Assembly (NCBI GenBank): GCA_023398105.1
Contig: JAEWST010000181.1
Span: forward strand, 1-14,848
Reading direction: 5' to 3'
DNA from: Bacillota bacterium
GTDB lineage: Bacteria > Bacillota > Clostridia > Acetivibrionales > DSM-1351
DNA length: 14,848 nt
Shown here: positions 7,069-13,276 of the stretch, piece by piece
Numbering within the stretch: the first letter of the stretch is position 1
How the letters are laid out: each line of letters opens with the position of its first letter
Notes under the pieces: model-generated
What the model was told of the DNA's origin: nothing
Database searches by the model: none
What the model saw: only the letters and a program-made list of their open reading frames with translations
Position numbers and translations under genes: made by a program

Positions 7069-9918
7069 ATGAATAAATACATAAGAAAAAGTCTAGCACT
7101 TCTATTGGTGTTGGCAACATTTTGGTTATCATCAAGTAATACTGCTATAGCAGCACCTCAAGTTATTAATCAAACTGTAGAAAAGCAAAATATTACATCA
7201 GGATTAGTTTTAGAACAATTTCATCGTTTTACCACTAGTGGCTGGATAGAATCTCAAGTTCTCAGCGTGGACTTGTCAAATGAGAATATTAAAGTGGATA
7301 GCTTAATTAATAACAATTCTGTAACTAGTGTTTCCACTGTTAAAAATCTCGCAAAAAGCAAAGGTGCAATAGCAGCAGTAAACGGAAGCTTCTTTGACTT
7401 GAAAACAGGCGACGTATTTGGTCCCGTTATGTCATCTGGTGAATTTGCTGTTGCACTTACAAAGAAGAACAACGATTTAGCTACTTTGTCATTAGATGAA
7501 TTAAACAATGCTCTATTTACATACTTGGATACAAAAGTTGAGTTATTAACACCAATCGGCAAAAAAATGCCTGTTGCAGCGTATAACAGGTACACTGGGT
7601 TCTATAATAATAACATGTACATTTTAGACTCTAAATGGGGTCAAAAGACACCTGGTGTTACAGAGCAATACCCAAGTTGGATGGAAATGGTTGTAGAAAA
7701 TGGTGTAGTAAATGAATTCCGTGAAAACATGCCTGGTATTGATATTCCTAAAAATGGGTTTGTAGTTATGGCTACATTCGGTCATCAAAAAGTTCTTACC
7801 GATAACTTTAAAATTGGTGATCCTGTTGATTTTGACATTATCTTAAATGTAGATTCAACTAATTTAAAGATGGCACTTACAGGAGGCACGCTTCTTGTTA
7901 AAGACGGCAATGTGCTCTCTAATTTTACACACTTTCCAACTGCTGAAAACACCAGAGCTCCTAGGACAGCAGTAGGTACTACTGCAGATGGTAAAACTCT
8001 AAAAGTTGTTACTGTTGACGGCAGATCAAAGTCCAGCCTTGGTATGACTCAGTCTGAATTAGCAGCTTATATGAAAGAGCTTGGTTGTACAAATGCCATT
8101 AACTTTGATGGTGGTGGTTCCACTACTATGGTTGCAAGAACTGCCGGAACAACTAGCCTCAGCACAGTAAACACTCCTTCAGAAGGCTTTGAAAGAGGTG
8201 TTTCAGGCTCTCTTGGTATATTCTCTATTGCACCAAAGAGTCCAGTAGATTCTCTACTTGTGACCTCATATGAAGAAAATGTTTTTGTAAACACTTCTCG
8301 TGCATTTACCGCAAAGGGACTTGACAAATATCTCAATCCTGTTGATATCAACCCTGATGACATTAAATGGTCTGTATCAGGTGTTAAAGGAACCTTTAAA
8401 GGAAACACTCTTTATCCAACTTCTGTTGGAGAGGGAGTTGTGACAGCAACTTTAGGAGAAACAGTAGTTGGTACCTGTCCAATTAGTGTACTAAGCAGTC
8501 CAGTAAGACTAGTCCTAAATGTAGACAAATTAAATACACAGGCAGTCAAATCAACTACATTTACTGTAAAGGGTTACAATAAATATGGTTATAGTGCAAG
8601 TATTCCTCCTTCCCATGTAAAATGGGGTGTAATAGGTAAGGTGGGAACTATTGATTCTAATATTTTTACTGCTAGCGAAAAGGGTACAGGACATGTTTCA
8701 GCTTCCTTTGCAGGTGTTTCAGTTTATTGTCCAGTATCTATAGCAAAGCCTGGTGAGAAAAAGATTATTGAGGATTTTAAAGCGGATACTATGAAGCTTG
8801 ATCTCTCCTCCAGTTCTGTAACTGCAGCATATTCAAAAGCTTCAAATGTATATAAATCAGCACCCTATTCAGCAAAGCTTACATACAATTTTACTAAAGA
8901 TGTTCAAAACAGCAGAGCAGCTTATATAAATCTTCCAAATGAAGGTTATTCCTTAGATTCTACTACCTCAAAACTGGGTTTATGGGTTTATAGCTCAGCC
9001 AAGAAACCTTTATGGATAGGTGCTATGGTATATGATAATAAAGGAAATGTGCATTATAAGTACTTTACAAAGGGTATAACCTGGACTGGCTGGAAATACC
9101 TCGAAGTATCTCTTGAAGATGTTGATACTCCTAGCAAGATTACGAAAATTTATGCAGTTGAAGCTACAAAGACAAAAGCATCGGGTACTTTATATTTTGA
9201 TAATTTGACTATGTTTTATTCTGGATATCCTAATGTTGCAGCTTCAAAAGCAACAACAAGCACTGTTCCAAAAGACGAATACTATAAGGAACGCTACTTA
9301 ACAGGCCCAGATTCCTTTACTTTTACAGTATTCGGACAGACTGATGGCTACACTGATAAAAAAAACAAGACACAGGTATCCATGTTAAATTCACTTGCAG
9401 CTAAAATAAAAAAAGAATTTGATGCTTCTGTAGTCGTAGGTAAAGTTGATAACCTGTCTATAAAAACAAAAGTACCATTTTTATCAACAACTTCTGGCTA
9501 TAAGGCTATTGATAACAACGGCAACAGACTTATACAGCTTAAAACCTTTAAAAACAACAGTATGAGACTTACAGACTCAAATCAATGGTTCTGGTTTAAA
9601 AAACAGCTTAGTTCCTTTCAAGGAAATAACTTGTTTGTATTCCTTGCAGTAAAGCCTGACGACTTTAGTGATGCCAATGAAGGTTCTCTCTTAAAGGAAA
9701 CACTCACAAATTACAAAAAGCAAAATCCAACCAAAAATGTTTGGGTCTTCTACAATGGACTAACTAACTCAAGCTATATGGAACGTGGAGTTAAATACAT
9801 ATCTACTGCTGGTTTTAATAGTACTGGATTTAGTGAAAAGAATAAAAATGCCGCAAAATATGTAACTGTGAAAACAAAGGGCAACACTGTTACATATCAG
9901 TTTAAATCATTTAACTAG
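7069..9918 (+). CDS. Secreted multidomain phosphodiester glycosidase-family protein
   Basis: 949 aa. The signal peptide spans residues 1 to about 29 (Lys/Arg, hydrophobic core, AIA-A cleavage motif). A phosphodiester glycosidase domain, the NAGPA-like family often annotated as exopolysaccharide biosynthesis related, covers about 60-388, with NGSFFD (105-110), RTAVG (299-303), VTVDGRS (314-320) and NFDGGGSTT (345-353). Two Ig-like beta domains follow at about 393-475 and 478-558, then a jelly-roll, possibly carbohydrate-binding, domain at about 566-717 ending in LYFDNLTMF. The C-terminal domain (about 746-949) resembles a calcineurin-like phosphoesterase but lacks the metal ligands. A GGGAGG site lies 10 nt before the ATG. 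The protein probably acts outside the cell on surface or environmental glycans; no sortase or S-layer anchor is seen. Substrate unknown. It stands alone, and a terminator lies at 10090-10122. Confidence 0.9.
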   Translation: MNKYIRKSLALLLVLATFWLSSSNTAIAAPQVINQTVEKQNITSGLVLEQFHRFTTSGWIESQVLSVDLSNENIKVDSLINNNSVTSVSTVKNLAKSKGAIAAVNGSFFDLKTGDVFGPVMSSGEFAVALTKKNNDLATLSLDELNNALFTYLDTKVELLTPIGKKMPVAAYNRYTGFYNNNMYILDSKWGQKTPGVTEQYPSWMEMVVENGVVNEFRENMPGIDIPKNGFVVMATFGHQKVLTDNFKIGDPVDFDIILNVDSTNLKMALTGGTLLVKDGNVLSNFTHFPTAENTRAPRTAVGTTADGKTLKVVTVDGRSKSSLGMTQSELAAYMKELGCTNAINFDGGGSTTMVARTAGTTSLSTVNTPSEGFERGVSGSLGIFSIAPKSPVDSLLVTSYEENVFVNTSRAFTAKGLDKYLNPVDINPDDIKWSVSGVKGTFKGNTLYPTSVGEGVVTATLGETVVGTCPISVLSSPVRLVLNVDKLNTQAVKSTTFTVKGYNKYGYSASIPPSHVKWGVIGKVGTIDSNIFTASEKGTGHVSASFAGVSVYCPVSIAKPGEKKIIEDFKADTMKLDLSSSSVTAAYSKASNVYKSAPYSAKLTYNFTKDVQNSRAAYINLPNEGYSLDSTTSKLGLWVYSSAKKPLWIGAMVYDNKGNVHYKYFTKGITWTGWKYLEVSLEDVDTPSKITKIYAVEATKTKASGTLYFDNLTMFYSGYPNVAASKATTSTVPKDEYYKERYLTGPDSFTFTVFGQTDGYTDKKNKTQVSMLNSLAAKIKKEFDASVVVGKVDNLSIKTKVPFLSTTSGYKAIDNNGNRLIQLKTFKNNSMRLTDSNQWFWFKKQLSSFQGNNLFVFLAVKPDDFSDANEGSLLKETLTNYKKQNPTKNVWVFYNGLTNSSYMERGVKYISTAGFNSTGFSEKNKNAAKYVTVKTKGNTVTYQFKSFN

Positions 9919-10089
9919 AGCTAATTGACTTCCAGTTGAAAATTACAGGCGTTTAAACTTTAAAATGGAATTTTGTATTAGTAATAATTGCACGAAGTAG
10001 CTGATGAATATATGATCAATTACTAATTCATTGATAAGCTTGAATACCGATAGCCTTTTCCTGTAGGTAAGTTGAGTAAATATGGCATG

Positions 10090-10122
10090 AAAATGCACTG
10101 GCTTTTGCCAGTGCATTTTTTA
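10090..10122. terminator. Bidirectional intrinsic terminator between convergent genes
   Basis: A 13-bp perfect stem (10090-10102/10107-10119) has a 4-nt T loop. Six or more T follow on the plus strand, and four T on the minus strand. It sits 30 nt past the galU stop and about 170 nt past the stop of the glycosidase gene, so it can end both transcripts. Confidence 0.9.
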
Positions 10123-10150
10123 TATTTAAAAAATAGTGAGTAACTAATTA

Positions 10151-11023
10151 TTAGGGTAATTGTTCTATTTTGTTTTTTAGAAATGCAGCAAATTCATCCT
10201 TTAAGTCTTCCCTTTTTAACGAGAATTCCACTGTAGCCTTAAGAAAACCTATTCTATCTCCCACATCATACCTGTCACCTTCAAAGTCAAAGGCATACAT
10301 AGCTTCATTTTCCATTAATTTCTCAAGTGCATCAGTAAGCCATATCTCTCCATTCTTGCCTGGTGTAGCAGATTCTAGAAATTCAAATATTCTCGGAGAA
10401 ATTATGTATCTACCTAATATAGCGATATTTGAAGGAGCATGCTCAACCTCTGGTTTTTCTACAAGTCCTTTTACCTTGTATACTCTTTCATCAATCTGAT
10501 TTCCAGCAATAATTCCATACTTTGTAACATCCTGTAACGGTACCTTTTGAACTCCTAAAATAGTTGTTCTATATTCATTATAAACATCCATAAGCTGCTT
10601 GATACAAGGTGTTTTTGAATGGACTATATCGTCACCAAGCATTACCGCAAATGGCTCATCTCCAATAAATGACTTTGCACAGTATATAGCATGTCCTAAG
10701 CCTTTTGCTTCCTTTTGTCTGATATAATGTATGTTTGCGATATTTGATATGCCTTGAACCTGACTTAACAGCTCTTGTTTCCCTTTTCTATGTAGTTCCT
10801 CTTCAAGTTCATATGATTTATCAAAGTGATCCTCAATGGCTCTCTTATTTCTTCCAGAAATTATAAGGATGTCCTCAATACCCGCATTAGCAGCCTCTTC
10901 AACAATATACTGTATTGTGGGCTTGTCCACAATAGGAATCATTTCTTTTGGCTGTGCCTTTGTAGCAGGCAAAAATCTAGTCCCAAGTCCTGCAGCTGGT
11001 ATTATTGCCTTTCTTACTTTCAT
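10151..11023 (-). CDS. galU: UTP-glucose-1-phosphate uridylyltransferase
   Basis: Makes UDP-glucose from UTP and glucose-1-phosphate for glycolipid, teichoic acid or exopolysaccharide synthesis. 290 aa. Motifs: AAGLGTRFLPATKAQPKEM (10-28, nucleotide loop), DKPTIQYIVEEA (33-44), RQKEAKGLGHA, LGDD (metal/nucleotide-binding Asp pair), VEKPE and WLTDAL, all as in the bacterial GalU/HasC family. The ATG at 11023 has GGAGG 5 nt upstream. An in-frame TTG at 11035 overlaps that ribosome binding site and is rejected. A plausible own promoter lies at 11045-11072, and the gene ends at the shared terminator. It is monocistronic here and shares the substrate glucose-1-phosphate with GlgC. Confidence 0.96.
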   Translation of the reverse strand: MKVRKAIIPAAGLGTRFLPATKAQPKEMIPIVDKPTIQYIVEEAANAGIEDILIISGRNKRAIEDHFDKSYELEEELHRKGKQELLSQVQGISNIANIHYIRQKEAKGLGHAIYCAKSFIGDEPFAVMLGDDIVHSKTPCIKQLMDVYNEYRTTILGVQKVPLQDVTKYGIIAGNQIDERVYKVKGLVEKPEVEHAPSNIAILGRYIISPRIFEFLESATPGKNGEIWLTDALEKLMENEAMYAFDFEGDRYDVGDRIGFLKATVEFSLKREDLKDEFAAFLKNKIEQLP

Positions 11024-11044
11024 AATATCCTCCAAAACTACTAT

Positions 11045-11072
11045 ATTTTATAACGCCTAGATTCAAAATCAA
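11045..11072 (-). promoter_or_regulatory. Candidate sigma-A promoter of galU
   Basis: On the minus strand TTGATT (11072-11067), a 16-nt spacer and TAAAAT (11050-11045) lie about 20 nt upstream of the galU ATG. Both boxes are close to consensus, but the spacer is one short. Confidence 0.4.
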
Positions 11073-11104
11073 ATTTTCCAATTGTAGAAAAATTTCATTA
11101 CATC

Positions 11105-11200
11105 AGCGGCGTGTGAGCGAGGCGGAAGATATTCTTACCGCCTAAAATCAAAGCGGTATCCGCCACTTATAAAGTGGGGGCCATTTTCTTGCCTCGTTAT
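11105..11200. repeat. GC-rich structured repeat element, copy 1
   Basis: A GC-rich island in AT-rich intergenic DNA, built of nested inverted repeats: an outer CGAGGC/GCCTCG (11118-11123/11191-11196), GGCGG/CCGCC (11121-11125/11138-11142), GCGG/CCGC (11153-11156/11160-11163) and CCACTT/AAGTGG (11163-11168/11172-11177). Its 20-nt core at 11149-11168 matches 12448-12467 at 18 positions, and cgcctaaaat at 11139-11148 recurs exactly at 12481-12490. It lies upstream of the galU promoter, so a role in galU leader RNA is unlikely. Confidence 0.55.
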
Positions 11201-11442
11201 ATTCCAATTTTAACACATAATACTTTTCAGTAACAACACATATTATATAAATATAGCACTATTTCCTACAACTAATTCATGCAATTATTTCTAATCAAAG
11301 CTCTTTAATTTTTTATTTGATAAGTTCTCTCGCACCACACTATATAGTTTGTGAGTTCATGAAAGCATGTGCTATATATTTATTGTCAGAGGCTGAATAG
11401 TACCTCTCCTTCACAGTCAGAGTTAATTATATAACGATACCT
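11198..11442. other. AT-rich spacer between the repeat element and the ribU promoter
   Basis: No gene is supported. It holds the second copy of the 20-bp repeat (11268-11287) and a pair of 9-bp inverted repeats (ATATAGCAC around 11252 and GTGCTATAT around 11370) too far apart for a simple hairpin. Confidence 0.4.
11268..11287. repeat. 20-bp dispersed repeat, copy 2
   Basis: Exact 20-base match, in the same orientation, to 3214-3233. It is again in non-coding DNA, about 50 nt from the GC-rich repeat element. Confidence 0.6.
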
Positions 11443-11471
11443 TTGACTTTCTAATAATTTTATGATATTAT
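11443..11471 (+). promoter_or_regulatory. Sigma-A promoter of the FMN-riboswitch ribU unit
   Basis: TTGACT (11443-11448), a 17-nt spacer and TATTAT (11466-11471) are near-consensus. Transcription would begin around 11478, about 20 nt before the aptamer. Confidence 0.8.
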
Positions 11472-11499
11472 CTCGCTAATAAATAATATATATTGCGTA

Positions 11500-11618
11500 T
11501 CTTCGGGGCAGGGTGTAATTCCCTACCGGCGGTAATGTGCAAATATTGCATTAGCCCGCGAGCGAAAGCCGACACGGTGAGATTCCGTGGCCGACAGTAC
11601 AGTCTGGATGAAAGAAGA
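11500..11618 (+). ncRNA. FMN riboswitch (RFN element)
   Basis: The conserved RFN segments are all present in order: CTTCGGGGCAGGGTG (11501-11515), CCCTACCGGCGGTA (11521-11534), AGCCCGCGAGCG (11553-11564), GACACGGTGAGATTCCGTG (11571-11589), GCCGACAGTACAGTCTGGAT (11590-11609) and GAAGA closing P1 (11614-11618). P1 pairs TCTTC 11500-11504 with GAAGA. FMN binding is expected to favour the terminator just downstream and so lower expression of the riboflavin transporter gene. Confidence 0.97.
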
Positions 11619-11642
11619 ATTGACATTTGCGATGCTTATTCT

Positions 11643-11680
11643 AAGCCCTGTGGATTATTTCCAACAGGGCTTTTATTTTT
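11643..11680 (+). terminator. Riboswitch-controlled terminator (attenuator)
   Basis: A 9-bp stem AAGCCCTGT/ACAGGGCTT (11643-11651/11664-11672) is extended by GGA/TCC past one bulge and followed by TTTTATTTTT. It starts 25 nt after the aptamer's P1, the usual arrangement for transcription attenuation. CAGGG at 11509-11513 could pair with CCCTG at 11646-11650 as an antiterminator; this is inferred. Confidence 0.92.
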
Positions 11681-11848
11681 GATATAGGATAAAAAATAGT
11701 TGCCATTGGTCAATTATTTTGATTAATATATTTCCAATTTTCTAAAGGCTTTGAACCGTAAATGTTGTCCTATCAACCTTGTGTTGCTTATTCCAAAATA
11801 AATAGTCTGTACATACGCAAAAATTTTATAACCTTTAGGAGGTTTTGT

Positions 11849-12400
11849 ATGAATAAAAATAATACTAAAAAACTAACAACAATGGGCATTTTGACTGCAA
11901 TTTCAATTATCCTTATCCTATCACCACTAAGATTTCCCTTTCCTGCTGCACCATTTTTGGAATATGATGCTGGAGATATTCCTATATTGATAGGTGGTTT
12001 TATTTATGGACCTATATCAGGCATAGTGCTAACTATAGTTGCTTCAGTAGTACAGGCACTCACAGTCAGCAGTGCCAGCGGATGGGTAGGCTGTATTATG
12101 CATATCTTTGCTACTTCAGCTCTAGTTGGTATAGCGGCAAGCATTTACTCTAAAAGGAGAACTTTAAAAGGAGCTATTATAGGTCTAATTCTTGGAAGTT
12201 TATCTATGACAGCAATAATGATTATACTAAATTTGATTATAAATCCATTATTTTATGGTATGACAGTTGATGCTGTTAAAAAGCTTATTATCCCTGCAAT
12301 ATTACCCTTTAATATTATGAAGGCAGGTATAAATTCCATTATTACGCTCTTAATCTATAAGTCTGTAGGTACACTTTTTGAACGTATAACTAATAAATAA
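11849..12400 (+). CDS. ribU: Riboflavin transporter RibU (ECF S component)
   Basis: Substrate-binding membrane subunit of an energy-coupling-factor importer for riboflavin. 183 aa with about six hydrophobic segments. The family motif FLEYDAGDIPILIGGFIYGP lies near residues 28-47, followed by small-residue-rich helices. The specificity call rests on the motif and on the FMN riboswitch upstream. The shared EcfA/EcfT module is not in the window and is normally encoded elsewhere. The frame is open from 11762, but the ATG at 11849 with AGGAGG 6 nt upstream is the clear start; the upstream ATG lacks a ribosome binding site. About 170 nt of leader separates the attenuator from this start. A hairpin at 12449-12468 may end transcription. 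Confidence 0.95.
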   Translation: MNKNNTKKLTTMGILTAISIILILSPLRFPFPAAPFLEYDAGDIPILIGGFIYGPISGIVLTIVASVVQALTVSSASGWVGCIMHIFATSALVGIAASIYSKRRTLKGAIIGLILGSLSMTAIMIILNLIINPLFYGMTVDAVKKLIIPAILPFNIMKAGINSIITLLIYKSVGTLFERITNK

Positions 12401-12564
12401 TAGGAATATTAATTTATAGTATGAAATATATTGTACTATCTGAAAACCAAAGTGGTACCCGCCACTTTTATAAATCTAATCGCCTAAAATGTTAATATTC
12501 AAAGGTTCGTTACAATAAAAACACTGATAAGTTAATGAAAAAATAAAAAAATAGAAATTATATA
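12401..12564. other. Intergenic region downstream of ribU with repeat copy 2
   Basis: AT-rich and non-coding. It contains the second copy of the GC-rich repeat (12447-12490), then A-rich sequence leading to the promoter at 12565. Confidence 0.5.
12447..12490. repeat. GC-rich repeat element, copy 2, with possible weak terminator
   Basis: The core at 12448-12467 matches 11149-11168 at 18 of 20 positions, and cgcctaaaat at 12481-12490 matches 11139-11148 exactly, but the two blocks are in swapped order. The core folds as AAAGTGG/CCACTTT (7 bp, 6-nt loop) followed by four T, so it could act as a weak ribU terminator. Confidence 0.5.
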
Positions 12565-12593
12565 TTTACAATGAAATAAATAGCACGTATTAT
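12565..12593 (+). promoter_or_regulatory. Sigma-A promoter of the small Cys4/His protein gene
   Basis: TTTACA (12565-12570), a 17-nt spacer and TATTAT (12588-12593) are near-consensus. The transcript would carry a leader of roughly 95 nt. Confidence 0.7.
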
Positions 12594-12696
12594 TATATAT
12601 AATATCTGATTATTATTTTGTAATAGGTGTCAAAAATTCTATAAGCCTACTAAATAATAACTTAACTAATGCGATAATTGCGGGGTGATATTGTTT

Positions 12697-12990
12697 ATGG
12701 AATTTTGTAAATGTGGTTCTTTAAAAATTAATGGTAGTTGTACTAATAAGAAGTGTGAATATCACGTTAAAACAATGATTGAATTAGCTACTCCTCAGCA
12801 GATTGAATATATCAAGGAACTGGCAGATCAGTTAGCTGATGATATTAGCGAAATTAATTTTGATACTCTCAGTAAGTCAGAGGCTGTAGACCTTATTGAT
12901 GAGTATTTGGAAAAAATAGAAGATGCTGAAAAAAAGCTTTCACCAGATACAGCATTACTAGATGACGATGACACTGAAGAAGAATTATAA
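12697..12990 (+). CDS. Small putative zinc-binding protein with a TPxQ-type helical domain
   Basis: 97 aa, acidic. The N-terminus carries Cys4, Cys6, Cys15, Cys20 and His23 (CKCGSLKINGSCTNKKCEYH), spaced like a small zinc knuckle. Residues 31-78 (ATPQQIEYIKELADQL...TLSKSEAVDLIDEYLEK) form a predicted two-helix unit like the small TPxQ/LSKxEAxxLI domains seen in DUF3072-type proteins, whose function I do not know. The C-terminus is a low-complexity acidic tail (DDDDTEEEL). Start choice: GGGGTGAT (12682-12689) is the ribosome binding site of ATG 12697, so the GTG at 12685 inside it and the TTG at 12691 are rejected. It has its own promoter and terminator. Confidence 0.82.
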   Translation: MEFCKCGSLKINGSCTNKKCEYHVKTMIELATPQQIEYIKELADQLADDISEINFDTLSKSEAVDLIDEYLEKIEDAEKKLSPDTALLDDDDTEEEL

Positions 12991-13002
12991 ATCTAACAAA
13001 TA

Positions 13003-13036
13003 GACGGCAGGGATTTAAATATCCTTGCCGTCTTTC
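13003..13036 (+). terminator. Intrinsic terminator of the small Cys4/His protein gene
   Basis: A 12-bp stem (13003-13014/13021-13032, one G-U) with a 6-nt loop begins 12 nt after the stop codon and is followed by TTTCTGTT. The stem is strong and the T tract moderate. Confidence 0.88.
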
Positions 13037-13232
13037 TGTTGATAACTTATTAATTAAATATTTTACTAAATATGTGGATATGTGAAAAAAGTCGTGTATA
13101 AATTTCTGAACATGTTGCAAATCAAGAGTTTATGCATTATGTCAATGTTAGTATCCTGTGTAAAATAGCATGTGTATAATGTGCATAAGTCTGTTAATAA
13201 AGTGAACTCACTCTCTAAACCGTTGTGGATAA
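13037..13232 (-). promoter_or_regulatory. Cluster of DnaA-box-like 9-mers
   Basis: Minus-strand matches to the DnaA box TTATNCACA: TTATCCACA (13232-13224), TTATGCACA (13188-13180) and TTATACACA (13179-13171) are perfect, the last two directly abutting. TTTTACACA (13165-13157), TTATACACG (13101-13093), ATATCCACA (13081-13073), TTATCAACA (13045-13037) and TTATTAACA (13200-13192) each differ at one position. All eight share one orientation within about 200 nt of AT-rich DNA between two convergent genes. The remaining intergenic DNA to 13276 shows no gene. Confidence 0.6.
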
Positions 13233-13276
13233 CTATCAATAATTCACCTCTAGGGATTTACTACTTCATTGTTTTT

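Noticed and set aside
11105..11200. Known riboswitch or galU leader RNA
   Set aside because: No conserved motif of a known class is seen, and the likely galU promoter lies downstream of it, between the element and galU.
11493..11687. 64-codon plus-strand open frame
   Set aside because: It lies wholly within the FMN riboswitch and its terminator, so it is structured RNA rather than coding sequence.
12893..13120. 75-codon minus-strand open frame
   Set aside because: It overlaps the small Cys4/His gene, its terminator and the DnaA boxes, and shows no ribosome binding site or protein motif.
13037..13232. Chromosomal oriC
   Set aside because: No dnaA, dnaN, rpmH, recF or gyr gene is nearby, so the DnaA boxes are reported as a cluster and not as the replication origin.
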